Positions 1 to 8,521 of a DNA stretch of 64,000 bases are shown piece by piece. The notes beneath the pieces are model-generated. The model had not been told where the DNA came from and did no database searches. It saw nothing but the letters and a program-made list of their open reading frames with translations. The stretch comes from Bauldia sp963759235 (lineage in GTDB: Bacteria; Pseudomonadota; Alphaproteobacteria; Rhizobiales; Kaistiaceae): positions 62,001 to 126,000 of the forward strand of contig CAVWYO010000006.1 of the NCBI GenBank assembly GCA_963759235.1, in the 5' to 3' direction. The position numbers were made by a program, and so were the translations under genes. Position 1 is the stretch's first letter. The number at the start of each line of letters is the position of its first letter.

Positions 1-106
1 CGGCCGGGTCGTCGCCGAGATCCCCCATGACGAGCTGACCATATCGAACCTGACCGTGAGCGCCACCGGCGGCGAGTTGGGGGCCCAAACAGGAGCCCTG
101 CCATGA
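1..106 (+). CDS. Sugar ABC transporter ATP-binding protein, C-terminal end only
   Basis: The window opens inside a gene; reading from base 2 gives 34 codons ending in TGA at 104-106. The peptide begins GRVVAEIPHDELTISNL, which matches the extreme C-terminus of RbsA-type ATPases and closely resembles the end of the ATPase at 4351-5958 in this window (GRVVAELGAADLSVENL). The stop overlaps the ATG of the next permease (ATGA at 103-106), so the two genes are probably translationally coupled. By position it is the ATPase partner of that permease. The nucleotide-binding motifs lie outside the window, so the assignment rests on this tail and the context. Confidence 0.7.
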   Translation, partial: GRVVAEIPHDELTISNLTVSATGGELGAQTGALP

Positions 107-1131
107 ATGGAGACATGACGCGCCAGTTGACGGCCGTGGTGATGCGGGCCGTGTCGGTGTGGGGCCTGCTCATCCTCCTCGTTCTGCTCATCATCCTCTT
201 CGCGTTGCTGAAGCCCGACACCTTCCTGACCTACTTCAACATCCGCTCGATCCTCAGCAACAAGTCGGTGCAGGCGTTGGTGGCCCTGTCGGTCTTCATC
301 CCGATGGCGTCGAACCAGTTCGACCTCTCTGCCGGCTTCAATGTCGGCATCTCGCAAGTGCTGGCAATCGGTCTTCAGGGCCAGGGTCTGCCATGGTGGG
401 TGGCGGTCATCGCGGTCCTGCTGATGGGCGCCTTCGTCGGGCTGGTGAACGGCTTCCTCGTCACCCGCATCAAGATCAACTCGTTCATCGCCACGCTCGG
501 CACCGGCACCGTGCTTTATGGGCTGAACGCCTGGTATACCGGCGGCCAGCAGGTTCTCGCCAACCTGCCACCCGAATTCCTCGCCATTTCCGGCAACATC
601 TGGATCATCCCGGCGCCGGCGGTGTACGCCCTGATCGTCAGCCTGGCGCTGTGGATCGTCTTCGAATACCTGCCGCTCGGGCGCTATCTCTACGTCCTCG
701 GCGCCAGTCCGCGCGCGGCCGAGCTGAACGGCATTTCGGCGAAACGCTACGTCACCTTCGGCTTCATCGCTGCCGGCACGCTTGCCGCCTTTGCCGGTGT
801 CGTGCTCCAGTCCCAACTCCAGGTCGGCCAGAGCTCGGTCGGCCAGGAGTATCTCCTCCCCGCCTTCACCGCTGCTCTCCTCGGCGCCACGTCCATCCGG
901 CCCGGCCGGGTCAATGTATGGGGGACGGTGCTTGCCGTTGCGGTGCTGGCGGTAACCGTCGCCGGCCTCAACCAGCTCGGTGCGCCGTTCTTCGTCGAGC
1001 CGCTTTTCAACGGCTCGATGCTGATCCTGGCGGTCGGGCTCGCCGTGCAGGCGGCGCAGCGCCGGTCGAAGCAGGGCACTGACGCGGATCGCGCGGTGGC
1101 CGTCGGCTCGGCCGCACCGGTGGCCGAATAG
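103..1131 (+). CDS. Rbs-type sugar ABC transporter permease
   Basis: Inner-membrane permease of the BPD_transp_2 family (RbsC/XylH/FrcC type), 342 residues. Hydrophobic segments recur through the length, the first at about residues 18-36. The family motif is visible as NQFDLSAG near residues 71-78, followed by VNGFLVTRIKINSFIATLGTG spread over about 115-135, where the family makes contact with the ATPase. It is coupled by ATGA to the truncated ATPase upstream and followed 13 bases later by the cyclase gene. It is clearly paralogous to the permease at 5945-7051, sharing the LPDTF-like start, the FIATLGTGT block and the FFVEPLFNG end. The transported sugar or sugar derivative cannot be read from the sequence. 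Confidence 0.9.
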   Translation: MNGDMTRQLTAVVMRAVSVWGLLILLVLLIILFALLKPDTFLTYFNIRSILSNKSVQALVALSVFIPMASNQFDLSAGFNVGISQVLAIGLQGQGLPWWVAVIAVLLMGAFVGLVNGFLVTRIKINSFIATLGTGTVLYGLNAWYTGGQQVLANLPPEFLAISGNIWIIPAPAVYALIVSLALWIVFEYLPLGRYLYVLGASPRAAELNGISAKRYVTFGFIAAGTLAAFAGVVLQSQLQVGQSSVGQEYLLPAFTAALLGATSIRPGRVNVWGTVLAVAVLAVTVAGLNQLGAPFFVEPLFNGSMLILAVGLAVQAAQRRSKQGTDADRAVAVGSAAPVAE

Positions 1132-1144
1132 GGACCTCCTCCCA

Positions 1145-2104
1145 ATGAACCCGAAAACCGCATTGCCTGACAACGCCGCCGACAGTCCCGCTCTCGGCGC
1201 CGGCTGGTTCACGTCGCGATGGGGGCCGGACGACCAGCGCGGCAACGGCAACCTGATGACGCCGGCGAAAGTCCTGGAGGCGACGCGGCTGATCAAGACC
1301 GGCGAGATCGTCAGCCTCGGCATGCCCTACGACGCGAAGATGCCGATCGCGCCGGGCCGCGCCTACGCGCTCCGCATGCCCGGCGGGCCGACCGGCGGTC
1401 CCTATGGCGACAAGAGCAAGACCATCTGGAACGACGAGTTCATCGCCACCGAGATCGGCCAGATCGGCACGCAGATGGACGCGCTCGGCCATCTCGGCTG
1501 TATGTGCGGCGCCAAGGGCGACAAGACCAACATGCTCTTTTACAACGGCAACCGCCTGTCGGAGATGTGGTCGCCCTATGGACTGAAGAAGCTCGGCATG
1601 GAGAACGCCCCGCCGTTCTTCACCCGTGGGGTTCTCTTCGACGTTCAGGGCCTGAAGGGGCGGGTGCTCGACGTCGGCGAGGAGATCCAGCTCGCCGACC
1701 TCAAGCTATGCCTTGAGCGCCAGGGCGTGCCGGAAAATACGATCAAGCCCGGCGACGCGGTGTTCGTGCGCACCGGTCACGGCTCGCGCTGGTACACCGA
1801 GACCGCGACCTTCTACGACGGCGCGCCCGGCATCGGCATCGATTGCGCTCGATGGTTCGCGAGCCTCGAAGTCTGCGTCGTCGGCGCCGACAATTTCGCC
1901 GTCGAGGTCGTGCCGCCGGTCGATCCCGAGGTGTTCCACCCCTGCCACCAGCATCTCATCATGGAAAACGGCATTCACCTCCACGAGGGAATGACGTTCG
2001 AGGGACTGGTCGAGCGCCAGGCCTGGGTATTTGTCTACATCTTCGCGCCGCTGCCGATCGTCGGCGCCACCGGGTCGCCGGGCAATCCCATCGCGGTTCT
2101 CTAA
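1145..2104 (+). CDS. Cyclase-family metal-dependent hydrolase
   Basis: A 319-residue protein of the cyclase/kynurenine-formamidase superfamily (PF04199), whose members hydrolyse amides or lactones with an active-site metal. The core motif, canonically HxGTHxDxPxH, is seen as GTQMDALGH at residues 108-116; Asp112 and His116 are kept but the usual first His is Gln110. A second conserved stretch, GDAVFVRTGHG, lies near 205-215, and the C-terminal FHPCHQHLIMENGIHLHE region carries several possible metal-binding His. It lies 13 bases after the permease, in the same direction, so it probably acts on the imported compound, for example by opening a lactone. The specific substrate is unknown and the Gln substitution may mark a divergent subfamily. 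Confidence 0.82.
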   Translation: MNPKTALPDNAADSPALGAGWFTSRWGPDDQRGNGNLMTPAKVLEATRLIKTGEIVSLGMPYDAKMPIAPGRAYALRMPGGPTGGPYGDKSKTIWNDEFIATEIGQIGTQMDALGHLGCMCGAKGDKTNMLFYNGNRLSEMWSPYGLKKLGMENAPPFFTRGVLFDVQGLKGRVLDVGEEIQLADLKLCLERQGVPENTIKPGDAVFVRTGHGSRWYTETATFYDGAPGIGIDCARWFASLEVCVVGADNFAVEVVPPVDPEVFHPCHQHLIMENGIHLHEGMTFEGLVERQAWVFVYIFAPLPIVGATGSPGNPIAVL

Positions 2105-2115
2105 GGCGCCGGGAA

Positions 2116-3093
2116 TCACCGGCGCCGGTTGTCCCAGGCCTCGGGATTGAGGAGGCCGGTCGGCCTGCGGCCCGACAGCGCGGCAATCACAATCTCGGCC
2201 GACGATATGGCGAGCCGACGCGCCGCTTCGACGGTATTCCCCGCCGTGTGAGGGGAGAGCACCACGTTTGGCGCGGTGAGGATGGGGTTGTCCGGGGCCG
2301 GCGGTTCCGTCTCGAGGACATCGAGCCCCGCACCGGCAATCACCCCATTGTGCAGGGCGTCGGCGAGGGCGACCTCGTCGACCAGCGGGCCTCGCGCCGC
2401 GTTGACGAGGATGGCGGTCGATTTCATCGCTGCCAGCTCATCACGGCCGATCATGTGAAACGTGTCGGAGGTCAGCGGCAGGTGCAGGGAGACCACGTCC
2501 GACATCGCCAGCAGCGAGCGAAGCGACTCGATTTTCTTGCCGCCGCGCGCTTCGATCTCCGCCGTCGACAGGCCCGGGTCGAAGGCCACGACAGTCATGT
2601 CGAAACCGCGAGCGCAGATTCTGGCGACCCGGGATCCGATATTGCCGATCCCGACAAGTCCGAGCGTACGTTCCGACAACTGCTCGAACTGGAGCTCGAA
2701 GCGGGCCGCATAGTGCCCGTCCTTGACCAATGCGTGGACCGCCGGCACCCGCCGGATCGCCGCGAGCATGAGGCCGACGGTCGCCTCGGCTACCGCGTCG
2801 GCGTTGCCGCCGGGGACGTTGGCGACCACGATGCCGTGGCGGGTGGCGGCTTTCATGTCGATGTTGTCGACGCCGGCGCCATGCTTGGAGATCACCTTCA
2901 GCTTCGGCGCTGCGTCAAGCAGGGAAGCGTCGATTGCGATGTTCCTGATGATGACGGCATCGGCCTCGGCGAAAGCGCGCCGCCGGTCTTTGCTGTCCCG
3001 ACTGGCCAAGGCATCGACGACAAAATGCTCACGGAGCCGCGCCACGCCGTCCTTGTGGATCGGATCAGGGATGAGGACGCGGAGGCCGGTCAT
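2116..3093 (-). CDS. D-2-hydroxyacid dehydrogenase (NAD-binding)
   Basis: 325 residues, family of phosphoglycerate dehydrogenase, glyoxylate and hydroxypyruvate reductases. The Rossmann motif GIGNIG is at residues 148-153; the catalytic triad of the family is present as Arg234 (in NAARGPLVDE), Glu263 (ETEPP) and His282 (SPHTAGN). The ATG at 3093 begins MTGLRVLIPD, a typical family N-terminus; the longer reading to 3291 adds an Arg- and Ser-rich tail unlike the family and is rejected. It is convergent with the cyclase gene, separated by only 11 bases, and shares a strand with the regulator at 3200-4033. It probably oxidises or reduces a 2-hydroxyacid in the same pathway; direction and substrate are not known. 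Confidence 0.88.
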   Translation of the reverse strand: MTGLRVLIPDPIHKDGVARLREHFVVDALASRDSKDRRRAFAEADAVIIRNIAIDASLLDAAPKLKVISKHGAGVDNIDMKAATRHGIVVANVPGGNADAVAEATVGLMLAAIRRVPAVHALVKDGHYAARFELQFEQLSERTLGLVGIGNIGSRVARICARGFDMTVVAFDPGLSTAEIEARGGKKIESLRSLLAMSDVVSLHLPLTSDTFHMIGRDELAAMKSTAILVNAARGPLVDEVALADALHNGVIAGAGLDVLETEPPAPDNPILTAPNVVLSPHTAGNTVEAARRLAISSAEIVIAALSGRRPTGLLNPEAWDNRRR

Positions 3094-3199
3094 GGCGGGG
3101 AAAAACGCTTGACGCGGCGTCCGGTGCCGTCGTCCCGAGAGGCGGGAATCGGATGATCGACAGCATGACTTTTCCTGCCCCCAGCCATCGAGAACCCGA

Positions 3200-4033
3200 C
3201 TAACCGCGCTCCCTCGACGGAGGCAGGCTCTCTTCGATGCCTGGCGGTGTGCCGCCACTGCCCGGTCCTTCGAAGACCCGCTGACAGGCATGCTCGACGT
3301 GGGTGCGCATGGCGAGCCGCGCGGCCTCCCTGTCGCTCGCCTCGATCGCCTGAAACATCGCGACGTGCTCCGCCTGCACCGTCAGCAGATGGTCGAGCGG
3401 CCGCGTCATCGCGAGGCTCCGCGCCAAGTTGATGACGAACTCGATCGGCGTGCGCAGCGCCTCCATCACGGTCTCGTAGAAATCGTTGCCGGAGGCGCGC
3501 GCGACGGCGATGTGAAACTCGAAATCCGCGTTCATGCCGACCACGCCGGTGGCGATAGCCTCCTCCATGCGGTCGAGCGCGCCGCGCATGACGTGCAGCA
3601 ATTCGGGGCTGCGATTTTGCGCCGCATGGTAGGCGGCATCGCCCTCCACGGTGACGCGAAATTCGAAGCACTGCCGCACCTGCGCCAGACTGTTGAGGGG
3701 GCCGAAACCGATCATCGCCGATGACTGCATGGGCAGGAGGGCACGCTTGCGCACGTAGCTCCCCGATCCCTTGCGAGAGACGATGAAGCCCATTGCCCTT
3801 AGTCGCGACAAAGCCTCGCGGATGACCGGGCGGGATACGCCGAAACGGTCGGCCAGCTCGGCCTCGGGCGGCAGCTTTCCACCCTCTCCGAAGGCGCCCC
3901 GCTGGATTAGGGTCGCCACGCGGTGGGACAGTTGTTCGCCGAGCGGCAGGGCCGGCGACACCGTCCCCCAGCTGCGGTCATCCGAGGCCACAACGGCGTT
4001 CTGCAAGGGCTGTCTGACAGCTTTAGGCGGCAT
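3200..4033 (-). CDS. GntR/FadR-family transcriptional regulator
   Basis: About 277 residues from the ATG at 4033. A winged helix-turn-helix occupies roughly residues 35-95 (LPPEAELADRFGVSRPVIRE, then the wing GFIVSRKGSGSYV), followed by an FCD effector domain with the acidic/His pattern of the family (NADFEFHIAVARASGND and the late HVEHAC). A longer frame opens at a TTG at 4141, but that codon lies inside the palindrome at 4124-4142, so I prefer 4033. It is divergent from the ABC operon starting at 4351 and upstream of the dehydrogenase at 2116-3093, so it most likely controls both, with a metabolite of the pathway as inducer. Confidence 0.88.
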   Translation of the reverse strand: MPPKAVRQPLQNAVVASDDRSWGTVSPALPLGEQLSHRVATLIQRGAFGEGGKLPPEAELADRFGVSRPVIREALSRLRAMGFIVSRKGSGSYVRKRALLPMQSSAMIGFGPLNSLAQVRQCFEFRVTVEGDAAYHAAQNRSPELLHVMRGALDRMEEAIATGVVGMNADFEFHIAVARASGNDFYETVMEALRTPIEFVINLARSLAMTRPLDHLLTVQAEHVAMFQAIEASDREAARLAMRTHVEHACQRVFEGPGSGGTPPGIEESLPPSRERG

Positions 4034-4350
4034 GGGTTTCCACAGGTGGCTCGATTTCCATTGGTCTTTGCCGAAAATCCGCGAAGGACACTCTCCATCC
4101 TCTCGGCACAAACTCAAAATCAGATTGACAAGTTTACTCAATTCTCTACGCTCAATCCATAGGAACCGCGAGCAAAGTTAGGGACGGCTGTTTTTCTGGG
4201 TGGTCGGCTGCGGTCGCGTCCCTGCTTGCTTGCTGGTTCGTCCGGGCGATCCAGCGCGGAATGCCGGGTTTTCGGACGTATGCATAATTACCCTGCGGAC
4301 GACGTTACGGTCGAAAGAACAAGCGGGGCGATTGGGAGGAGGAACCCTCG
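4034..4350. promoter_or_regulatory. Divergent intergenic region of the FadR-type regulator and the ABC operon
   Basis: About 317 bases without a gene between divergently transcribed genes. It holds the palindrome annotated at 4124-4142 and an A/T-rich island with the palindrome TATGCATA at 4279-4286 that runs into a -10-like CATAAT at 4283-4288. A strong ribosome binding site, GGGAGGAGG, lies at about 4335-4343, 8 bases before the ATG at 4351. No clear -35 element was found for either direction. Confidence 0.5.
4124..4142. promoter_or_regulatory. Candidate FadR-type operator
   Basis: A 19-base inverted repeat, ATTGA and TCAAT arms around a 9-base centre that contains GTTTAC. FadR/FCD regulators typically bind short palindromes with a GTnnAC-like centre, and this one lies about 90 bases upstream of the regulator's start and about 210 upstream of the divergent ABC operon. 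Role as an operator is inferred from position and symmetry. Confidence 0.5.
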
Positions 4351-5958
4351 ATGGAGGGTCAGCGGGACACGGAAGGAAGGACCGCTTCGCTTGACCCGGC
4401 CCCGCGCGCCGACGGTGGGGGCGACCTGCTGGTCGTGCGGGACGTCTCAAAGACTTTCGGCGGCACCCAGGCGCTGCGCAATGTGAGCATGTCCCTCAAC
4501 GGGGGCGAGATCGTCGCGCTCCTCGGCGAGAATGGCGCCGGCAAATCCACGCTGATCAAGATCCTCGCCGGCGTCTACACGCTCGACGAAGGCAGAATCT
4601 TCTTCCGCGACAGCGAGGTCACCGGGTCGCTGCGTCGTCTGCCCATCGCCTTCATCCATCAGGATCTCGGCCTCATCGATTGGATGACCGTGGCGGAGAA
4701 TATCTGTCTGACCCTCGGCTATCCCCGTCGCCACGGCATGGTGGACTGGGATACGGCCCGGCAGCGCGCCGCGGCGGCCCTGGAGGTGCTCGGCGCCGAC
4801 GTCGACCCGGACCTCCGCATCCAGAGCCTGAGCCGCACCGAGAAATCCCTGGTCGCAATTGCCCGGGCCCTTGCCGCGGAGGCCGGCATTCTTGTTCTCG
4901 ATGAGCCGACCGCAAGCCTGCCCGCCGACGAGGTGGCACGACTATTCGGCGCCTTGCGCCGACTCCGCGCCCGCGGGGTCGGGATGATCTACGTCTCGCA
5001 CCGCTTGGACGAAGTGTTCGAGATCGCCGACCGCATGGTGGTGCTCCGCGACGGCGCCGTCGCCGGAGAGCGGCGGGTGGAGGAGACGACGCCCGAGGAG
5101 GTGATTCTGCTGATCGTCGGGCGCGAGCCCTCGCAGGTGTTTCGCCGGCCGGCGCAGCGCCAGGGACAGGCGCGGCTGGTGGTCGAGTCGATGATGCTCG
5201 AAGAGGTCGGGCCGGTGAATTGCCAGATACACGCAGGCGAAGTCGTTGGCCTGGTAGGGCTCCGCGGCGCAGGTCAGGAGAGCGTCGGCCGGGCGTTGTT
5301 CGGGCTGCAGCCGCTGACCGGCGGCAGGATTGTGGTCGACGGCGATGAAATGGTCCCGCATTCGCCGCGCGAGGCGATGGCCGCCGGGGTCAATCTGGTC
5401 TGCGCCGATCGGGTCGGCGAATCGATCATGCCGAACCTCACGGTGCGCGAGAATCTATTCCTCAATCCGATCGCCGCGGGCAAGACGGCATTTTCATTCC
5501 TCGCCCCCGGCCGCGAGAGCCGGGCGTCGGTCGAGCTCGGCCGCGAGGTCGGCTTGCGTCCCAACAATCCCGGTCTGCCGATCGAGCTCCTCTCCGGCGG
5601 CAACCAGCAAAAGGTCGTGGTCGGGCGGTGGCTGCACCTTGCGGCGAAACTCTACGTCTTCGAGGACCCGACCGCCGGTGTCGATGTCGGCGCCAAGGCG
5701 GAGATCTACCGGCTCTTCGATGTGGCGCTCCAGACCGGCGCGGCCATCCTGATCGTGTCGACCGATTTCGAAGAGGTCGCCAAAGTCTGCCATCGAGCGG
5801 TCGTCTTTGATCGTGGCCGGGTTGTTGCGGAACTGGGTGCAGCCGATCTGTCGGTGGAGAATCTCCTCGCCGCCGCGTCGGCCAACATCACCCATTCGGC
5901 GGAAATCGCCGCGTCGGCCTTCGAAGAGCCAGTGCCGGGGCCACATGCAGTCCATTAA
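4351..5958 (+). CDS. Rbs-type sugar ABC transporter ATP-binding protein (double domain)
   Basis: 535 residues with two ATPase domains in tandem, as in RbsA, XylG and MglA. The first has Walker A GENGAGKST at 59-67, a Q-loop Gln at 104, a degenerate signature LSRTEKS at 160-166, Walker B ILVLDEPTAS at 180-189 and the switch His at 217. The second lacks a normal Walker A (GLRGAGQES) but has the signature LSGGNQQK at about 413-420; its Walker B reads FEDPT instead of LDEPT. This asymmetry is normal for the family. The start is supported by a GGAGG site 8 bases upstream. Its 3' end overlaps the permease start by 14 bases. It energises the importer with the genes at 5945 and 7130. Confidence 0.93.
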   Translation: MEGQRDTEGRTASLDPAPRADGGGDLLVVRDVSKTFGGTQALRNVSMSLNGGEIVALLGENGAGKSTLIKILAGVYTLDEGRIFFRDSEVTGSLRRLPIAFIHQDLGLIDWMTVAENICLTLGYPRRHGMVDWDTARQRAAAALEVLGADVDPDLRIQSLSRTEKSLVAIARALAAEAGILVLDEPTASLPADEVARLFGALRRLRARGVGMIYVSHRLDEVFEIADRMVVLRDGAVAGERRVEETTPEEVILLIVGREPSQVFRRPAQRQGQARLVVESMMLEEVGPVNCQIHAGEVVGLVGLRGAGQESVGRALFGLQPLTGGRIVVDGDEMVPHSPREAMAAGVNLVCADRVGESIMPNLTVRENLFLNPIAAGKTAFSFLAPGRESRASVELGREVGLRPNNPGLPIELLSGGNQQKVVVGRWLHLAAKLYVFEDPTAGVDVGAKAEIYRLFDVALQTGAAILIVSTDFEEVAKVCHRAVVFDRGRVVAELGAADLSVENLLAAASANITHSAEIAASAFEEPVPGPHAVH

Positions 5959-7051
5959 GTCCAACGCACTCGAGCCGACGCGCTCCGAACTGGCGGGACT
6001 GTCCCGCTGGCGGGCTCTCGTTCGTCTGTTGCCGGTCTACGGCCTGCCGATTCTCACCGTCCTGCTCATCATCTTTTTCTCGCTGCTCCTGCCGGACACC
6101 TTCCCGACCTACCTGAATTTCCGCTCGATCCTCGCGGACAAGGCGATCATCGCGCTTCTTTCGCTTGCCGCCACGTTGCCGATGATGGCCGGCCGCATCG
6201 ACCTGACCGTCGGTTTCGGCATCGTCATGTGGCACATCCTGGCGATCGGCCTGCAAGTCAAATACGGCGTGCCGTGGCCGCTGGCGATCCTGATCGTGCT
6301 CGCCTGTGCCGCGCTGGTCGGACTGATCAACGGCATCCTCGTCGAGGTGGCGCAGATCGACTCCTTCATCGCCACGCTCGGCACCGGCACGATCCTTTAT
6401 GCGATCGCGCTGTGGTTCACCGAGGGACGGCAGATCATCGGTTCGCTGGCGCCGGGGTTCATCGACATCAATACCCTGTCGATTGCCGGCATACCGATAC
6501 CGGCAATCTACGTGATGGTCCTCGCCATCTTCCTGTGGATCGTCAGTGAGCGATTGCCGCTCGGCCGCTACATCTATGCCATCGGCGCCAACGAGAAGGC
6601 GGCCGCGCTGAACGGCATCCCCGTCCGCGCCTACGTCATCGGCGTTTTCGTCGGCTCCGGACTGATTTGCGGTTTCGCTGGCTGTGTGCTGGCCGCCAAG
6701 CTCCGCATCGGACAAGCGAATGTCGGTCTCGACTATCTGCTGCCGGCGCTGGTCGGTGCGTTTCTCGGCTCGACCACCATCAAGCCCGGCCGGGTCAACG
6801 TGTGGGGAACGATGTTCGGCGTTTTGATCCTGGCCGTCGGCATATCCGGCATCCAGCAGCTCGGCGGATCGTTCTTCGTCGAGCCGCTGTTCAACGGCAC
6901 GACATTGGTCGTTTCGATCGCCCTTGCCGCTTTTGCGCAGCGGCGCCGCGCGGTGGCACGGCCGACGCGCGGCACGGGGGACGCCGAAGCGATGAGAGTT
7001 AGCAGTGAGCGGGAACGAACGCCCGCCTTGCCAGGTTCGGCGGCCGAATAG
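5945..7051 (+). CDS. Rbs-type sugar ABC transporter permease
   Basis: 368 residues, BPD_transp_2 family. The first membrane segment spans about residues 31-50; the family motif appears as GRIDLTVG at 83-90, and INGILVEVAQIDSFIATLG follows at about 135-150. The ATG at 5945 overlaps the end of the ATPase gene by 14 bases, which argues for translational coupling and against the longer reading that begins at 5807. It is closely related to the permease at 103-1131, so the locus carries two copies of this importer type on either side of the regulator. It forms the membrane channel for the binding protein encoded at 7130-8257. Confidence 0.92.
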   Translation: MQSIKSNALEPTRSELAGLSRWRALVRLLPVYGLPILTVLLIIFFSLLLPDTFPTYLNFRSILADKAIIALLSLAATLPMMAGRIDLTVGFGIVMWHILAIGLQVKYGVPWPLAILIVLACAALVGLINGILVEVAQIDSFIATLGTGTILYAIALWFTEGRQIIGSLAPGFIDINTLSIAGIPIPAIYVMVLAIFLWIVSERLPLGRYIYAIGANEKAAALNGIPVRAYVIGVFVGSGLICGFAGCVLAAKLRIGQANVGLDYLLPALVGAFLGSTTIKPGRVNVWGTMFGVLILAVGISGIQQLGGSFFVEPLFNGTTLVVSIALAAFAQRRRAVARPTRGTGDAEAMRVSSERERTPALPGSAAE

Positions 7052-7080
7052 CGGTCGCTGCTCGAGCCGGAGCAACCGGC

Positions 7081-7107
7081 CTGACAGACCGTTGGGAGGT
7101 CTGCCAG
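7081..7107 (+). other. Intercistronic stem-loop before the binding-protein gene
   Basis: CAGACC and GGTCTG pair around a 7-base loop, and the stem extends by CTG/CAG across one mismatch. It sits between the permease stop and the binding-protein start, with no T-run after it, so it is more likely to protect or process the mRNA, raising expression of the binding protein relative to the permease, than to end transcription. Confidence 0.5.
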
Positions 7108-7129
7108 TCTTGAAAGGGAGGAAGTGAGT

Positions 7130-8257
7130 ATGTCGAAATTCGGTCTGATCGGCGGGGCCCTGCTTGCCTCGGCCGCATTCGTCACGGTGCACGTCTCGGC
7201 CGCGAGCGCGGCCGACGACGATTACACGAAAATGGCAAAGGACTACATCTCATCGGTGACCGCGCCGGTTACCGAGTGGACCGGCCCGACCACCGGCCCC
7301 AAGGCACAGGGCAAGAAACTGGTGATCTACGTGTCGGCTGACCAACGCAACGGCGGTGCCCAGGGCGTCGGTGACGGCGCCGAGGAGGCGGCCAAGGCCC
7401 TTGGCTGGGACTTCCGCGTCCTGGACGGCCAGGGCTCGGTGCCGGCGCGGACCTCGGCGCTCACCCAGGCCATCGCGCTGAAGCCGGACGGCATCATCCT
7501 CGGCACCGTCGACGCCGCCGAGCAGGCGCCAATCATCGAGGAGGCCCTGAAGCAAGGCATTAAGGTCGTCGGCTGGCACGCCGGCCCCGGGCCCGGAAAG
7601 ATCGAAGCGGTTCCCGGCGTCTTCACCAACATCACGACTGACCCGAACGAGGTCGCCAAGGCCTCCGGCCTCTACGCCGTCGCCGATTCCGACGGCACCG
7701 CCGGGGTGATCCTGTTCACCAATTCGATCTATGCCATCGCCACCGCCAAGACCAACGCCGAGAAGGCGGCGATTGAGGGGTGCTCGGGCTGCAAGGTCCT
7801 GTCGGTCGAGGATACGCCGATCGGCGATCTTTCCAACCGCATGGGCCAGCTCACCACGTCGCTGCTTTCCAAATATGGCGACGCGTGGACCTACTCCATC
7901 GGCGTCAACGACCTCTACTTCGACTTTGCGGCTCCGTCGCTTCAGTCGGCGGGCATTGATCCGGCGACCGGCTATCCCCGCAACATCTCGGCCGGCGACG
8001 GTTCGGTGCCGGCCTTCCAGCGCATCCGGGACGGCCAGTATCAGATCGCTACGGTCGCTGAGCCTCTCCACCTGCACGGCTGGCAGACGATCGACGAGTT
8101 GAACCGCGCCTTTGCCGGCGAGCAACCGAGCGGCTACGTCGCCCCGCCGCACCTGTTCATCAAGGCCAACATCGACCAGGACGGCGGCGACAAGAACATC
8201 TTCGATCCCGGCAACGGCTATCAGGAGCAATACAAGAAGATCTGGGGCGTGCAGTAA
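7130..8257 (+). CDS. Sugar ABC transporter substrate-binding protein
   Basis: 375 residues, periplasmic binding protein of the ribose/galactose type (Peripla_BP_4). A signal peptide of about 27 residues is visible, MSKFGLIGGALLASAA then VSAASA before ADDDYTK. The mature protein starts with KKLVIYVSADQRNGG and continues with IALKPDGIILGTVDAA, the usual first-lobe pattern. The ATG at 7130 follows GGGAGGAAG; an in-frame GTG six bases upstream is less likely. It is the last gene of the ATPase-permease-binding protein operon and delivers the ligand to the permease at 5945. The ligand is not identifiable, and the enzymes around it suggest a sugar acid or lactone. Confidence 0.92.
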   Translation: MSKFGLIGGALLASAAFVTVHVSAASAADDDYTKMAKDYISSVTAPVTEWTGPTTGPKAQGKKLVIYVSADQRNGGAQGVGDGAEEAAKALGWDFRVLDGQGSVPARTSALTQAIALKPDGIILGTVDAAEQAPIIEEALKQGIKVVGWHAGPGPGKIEAVPGVFTNITTDPNEVAKASGLYAVADSDGTAGVILFTNSIYAIATAKTNAEKAAIEGCSGCKVLSVEDTPIGDLSNRMGQLTTSLLSKYGDAWTYSIGVNDLYFDFAAPSLQSAGIDPATGYPRNISAGDGSVPAFQRIRDGQYQIATVAEPLHLHGWQTIDELNRAFAGEQPSGYVAPPHLFIKANIDQDGGDKNIFDPGNGYQEQYKKIWGVQ

Positions 8258-8521
8258 CAGCCGACTTCAGACGACTGATCCAACTGACTGGGACGGGCGG
8301 TGCGTCGTGCGCTGCCCTCCCTTCCCACCCTCCACCGGCGCTTGCGACCGGGCCGGCGGCCGGCGATTGCGGTCGGGTGGGACGAATAGCTTGCGCGATC
8401 CGGACTGGCATGCCGACGAACCCGTCGAACCTGCCGGGCTGAACCCTCCGCAAATCCCTGCCGCGCGCAGGGTCACCAGATGCCGGCCGAGCGTCGGCGT
8501 GTGCCAACATGGAGACTGATG
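8258..8521 (+). other. Gene-free gap between the ABC operon and the LVIVD genes
   Basis: 264 bases. An imperfect stem can be drawn at about 8289-8327 (GGGACGGGC against GCCCTCCC, with bulges) but there is no T-run. A ribosome binding site GGAGA at 8511-8515 precedes the ATG at 8522. I see no RNA gene or convincing promoter. Confidence 0.35.

Noticed and set aside
8395..8490. Stretch with GTCGAACCTGCC and TGAACC resembling part of a TPP riboswitch
   Set aside because: The CTGAGA element and the GCCGGCG-x-AGGGA closing part are missing, no thiamine gene follows, and the helices cannot be drawn.
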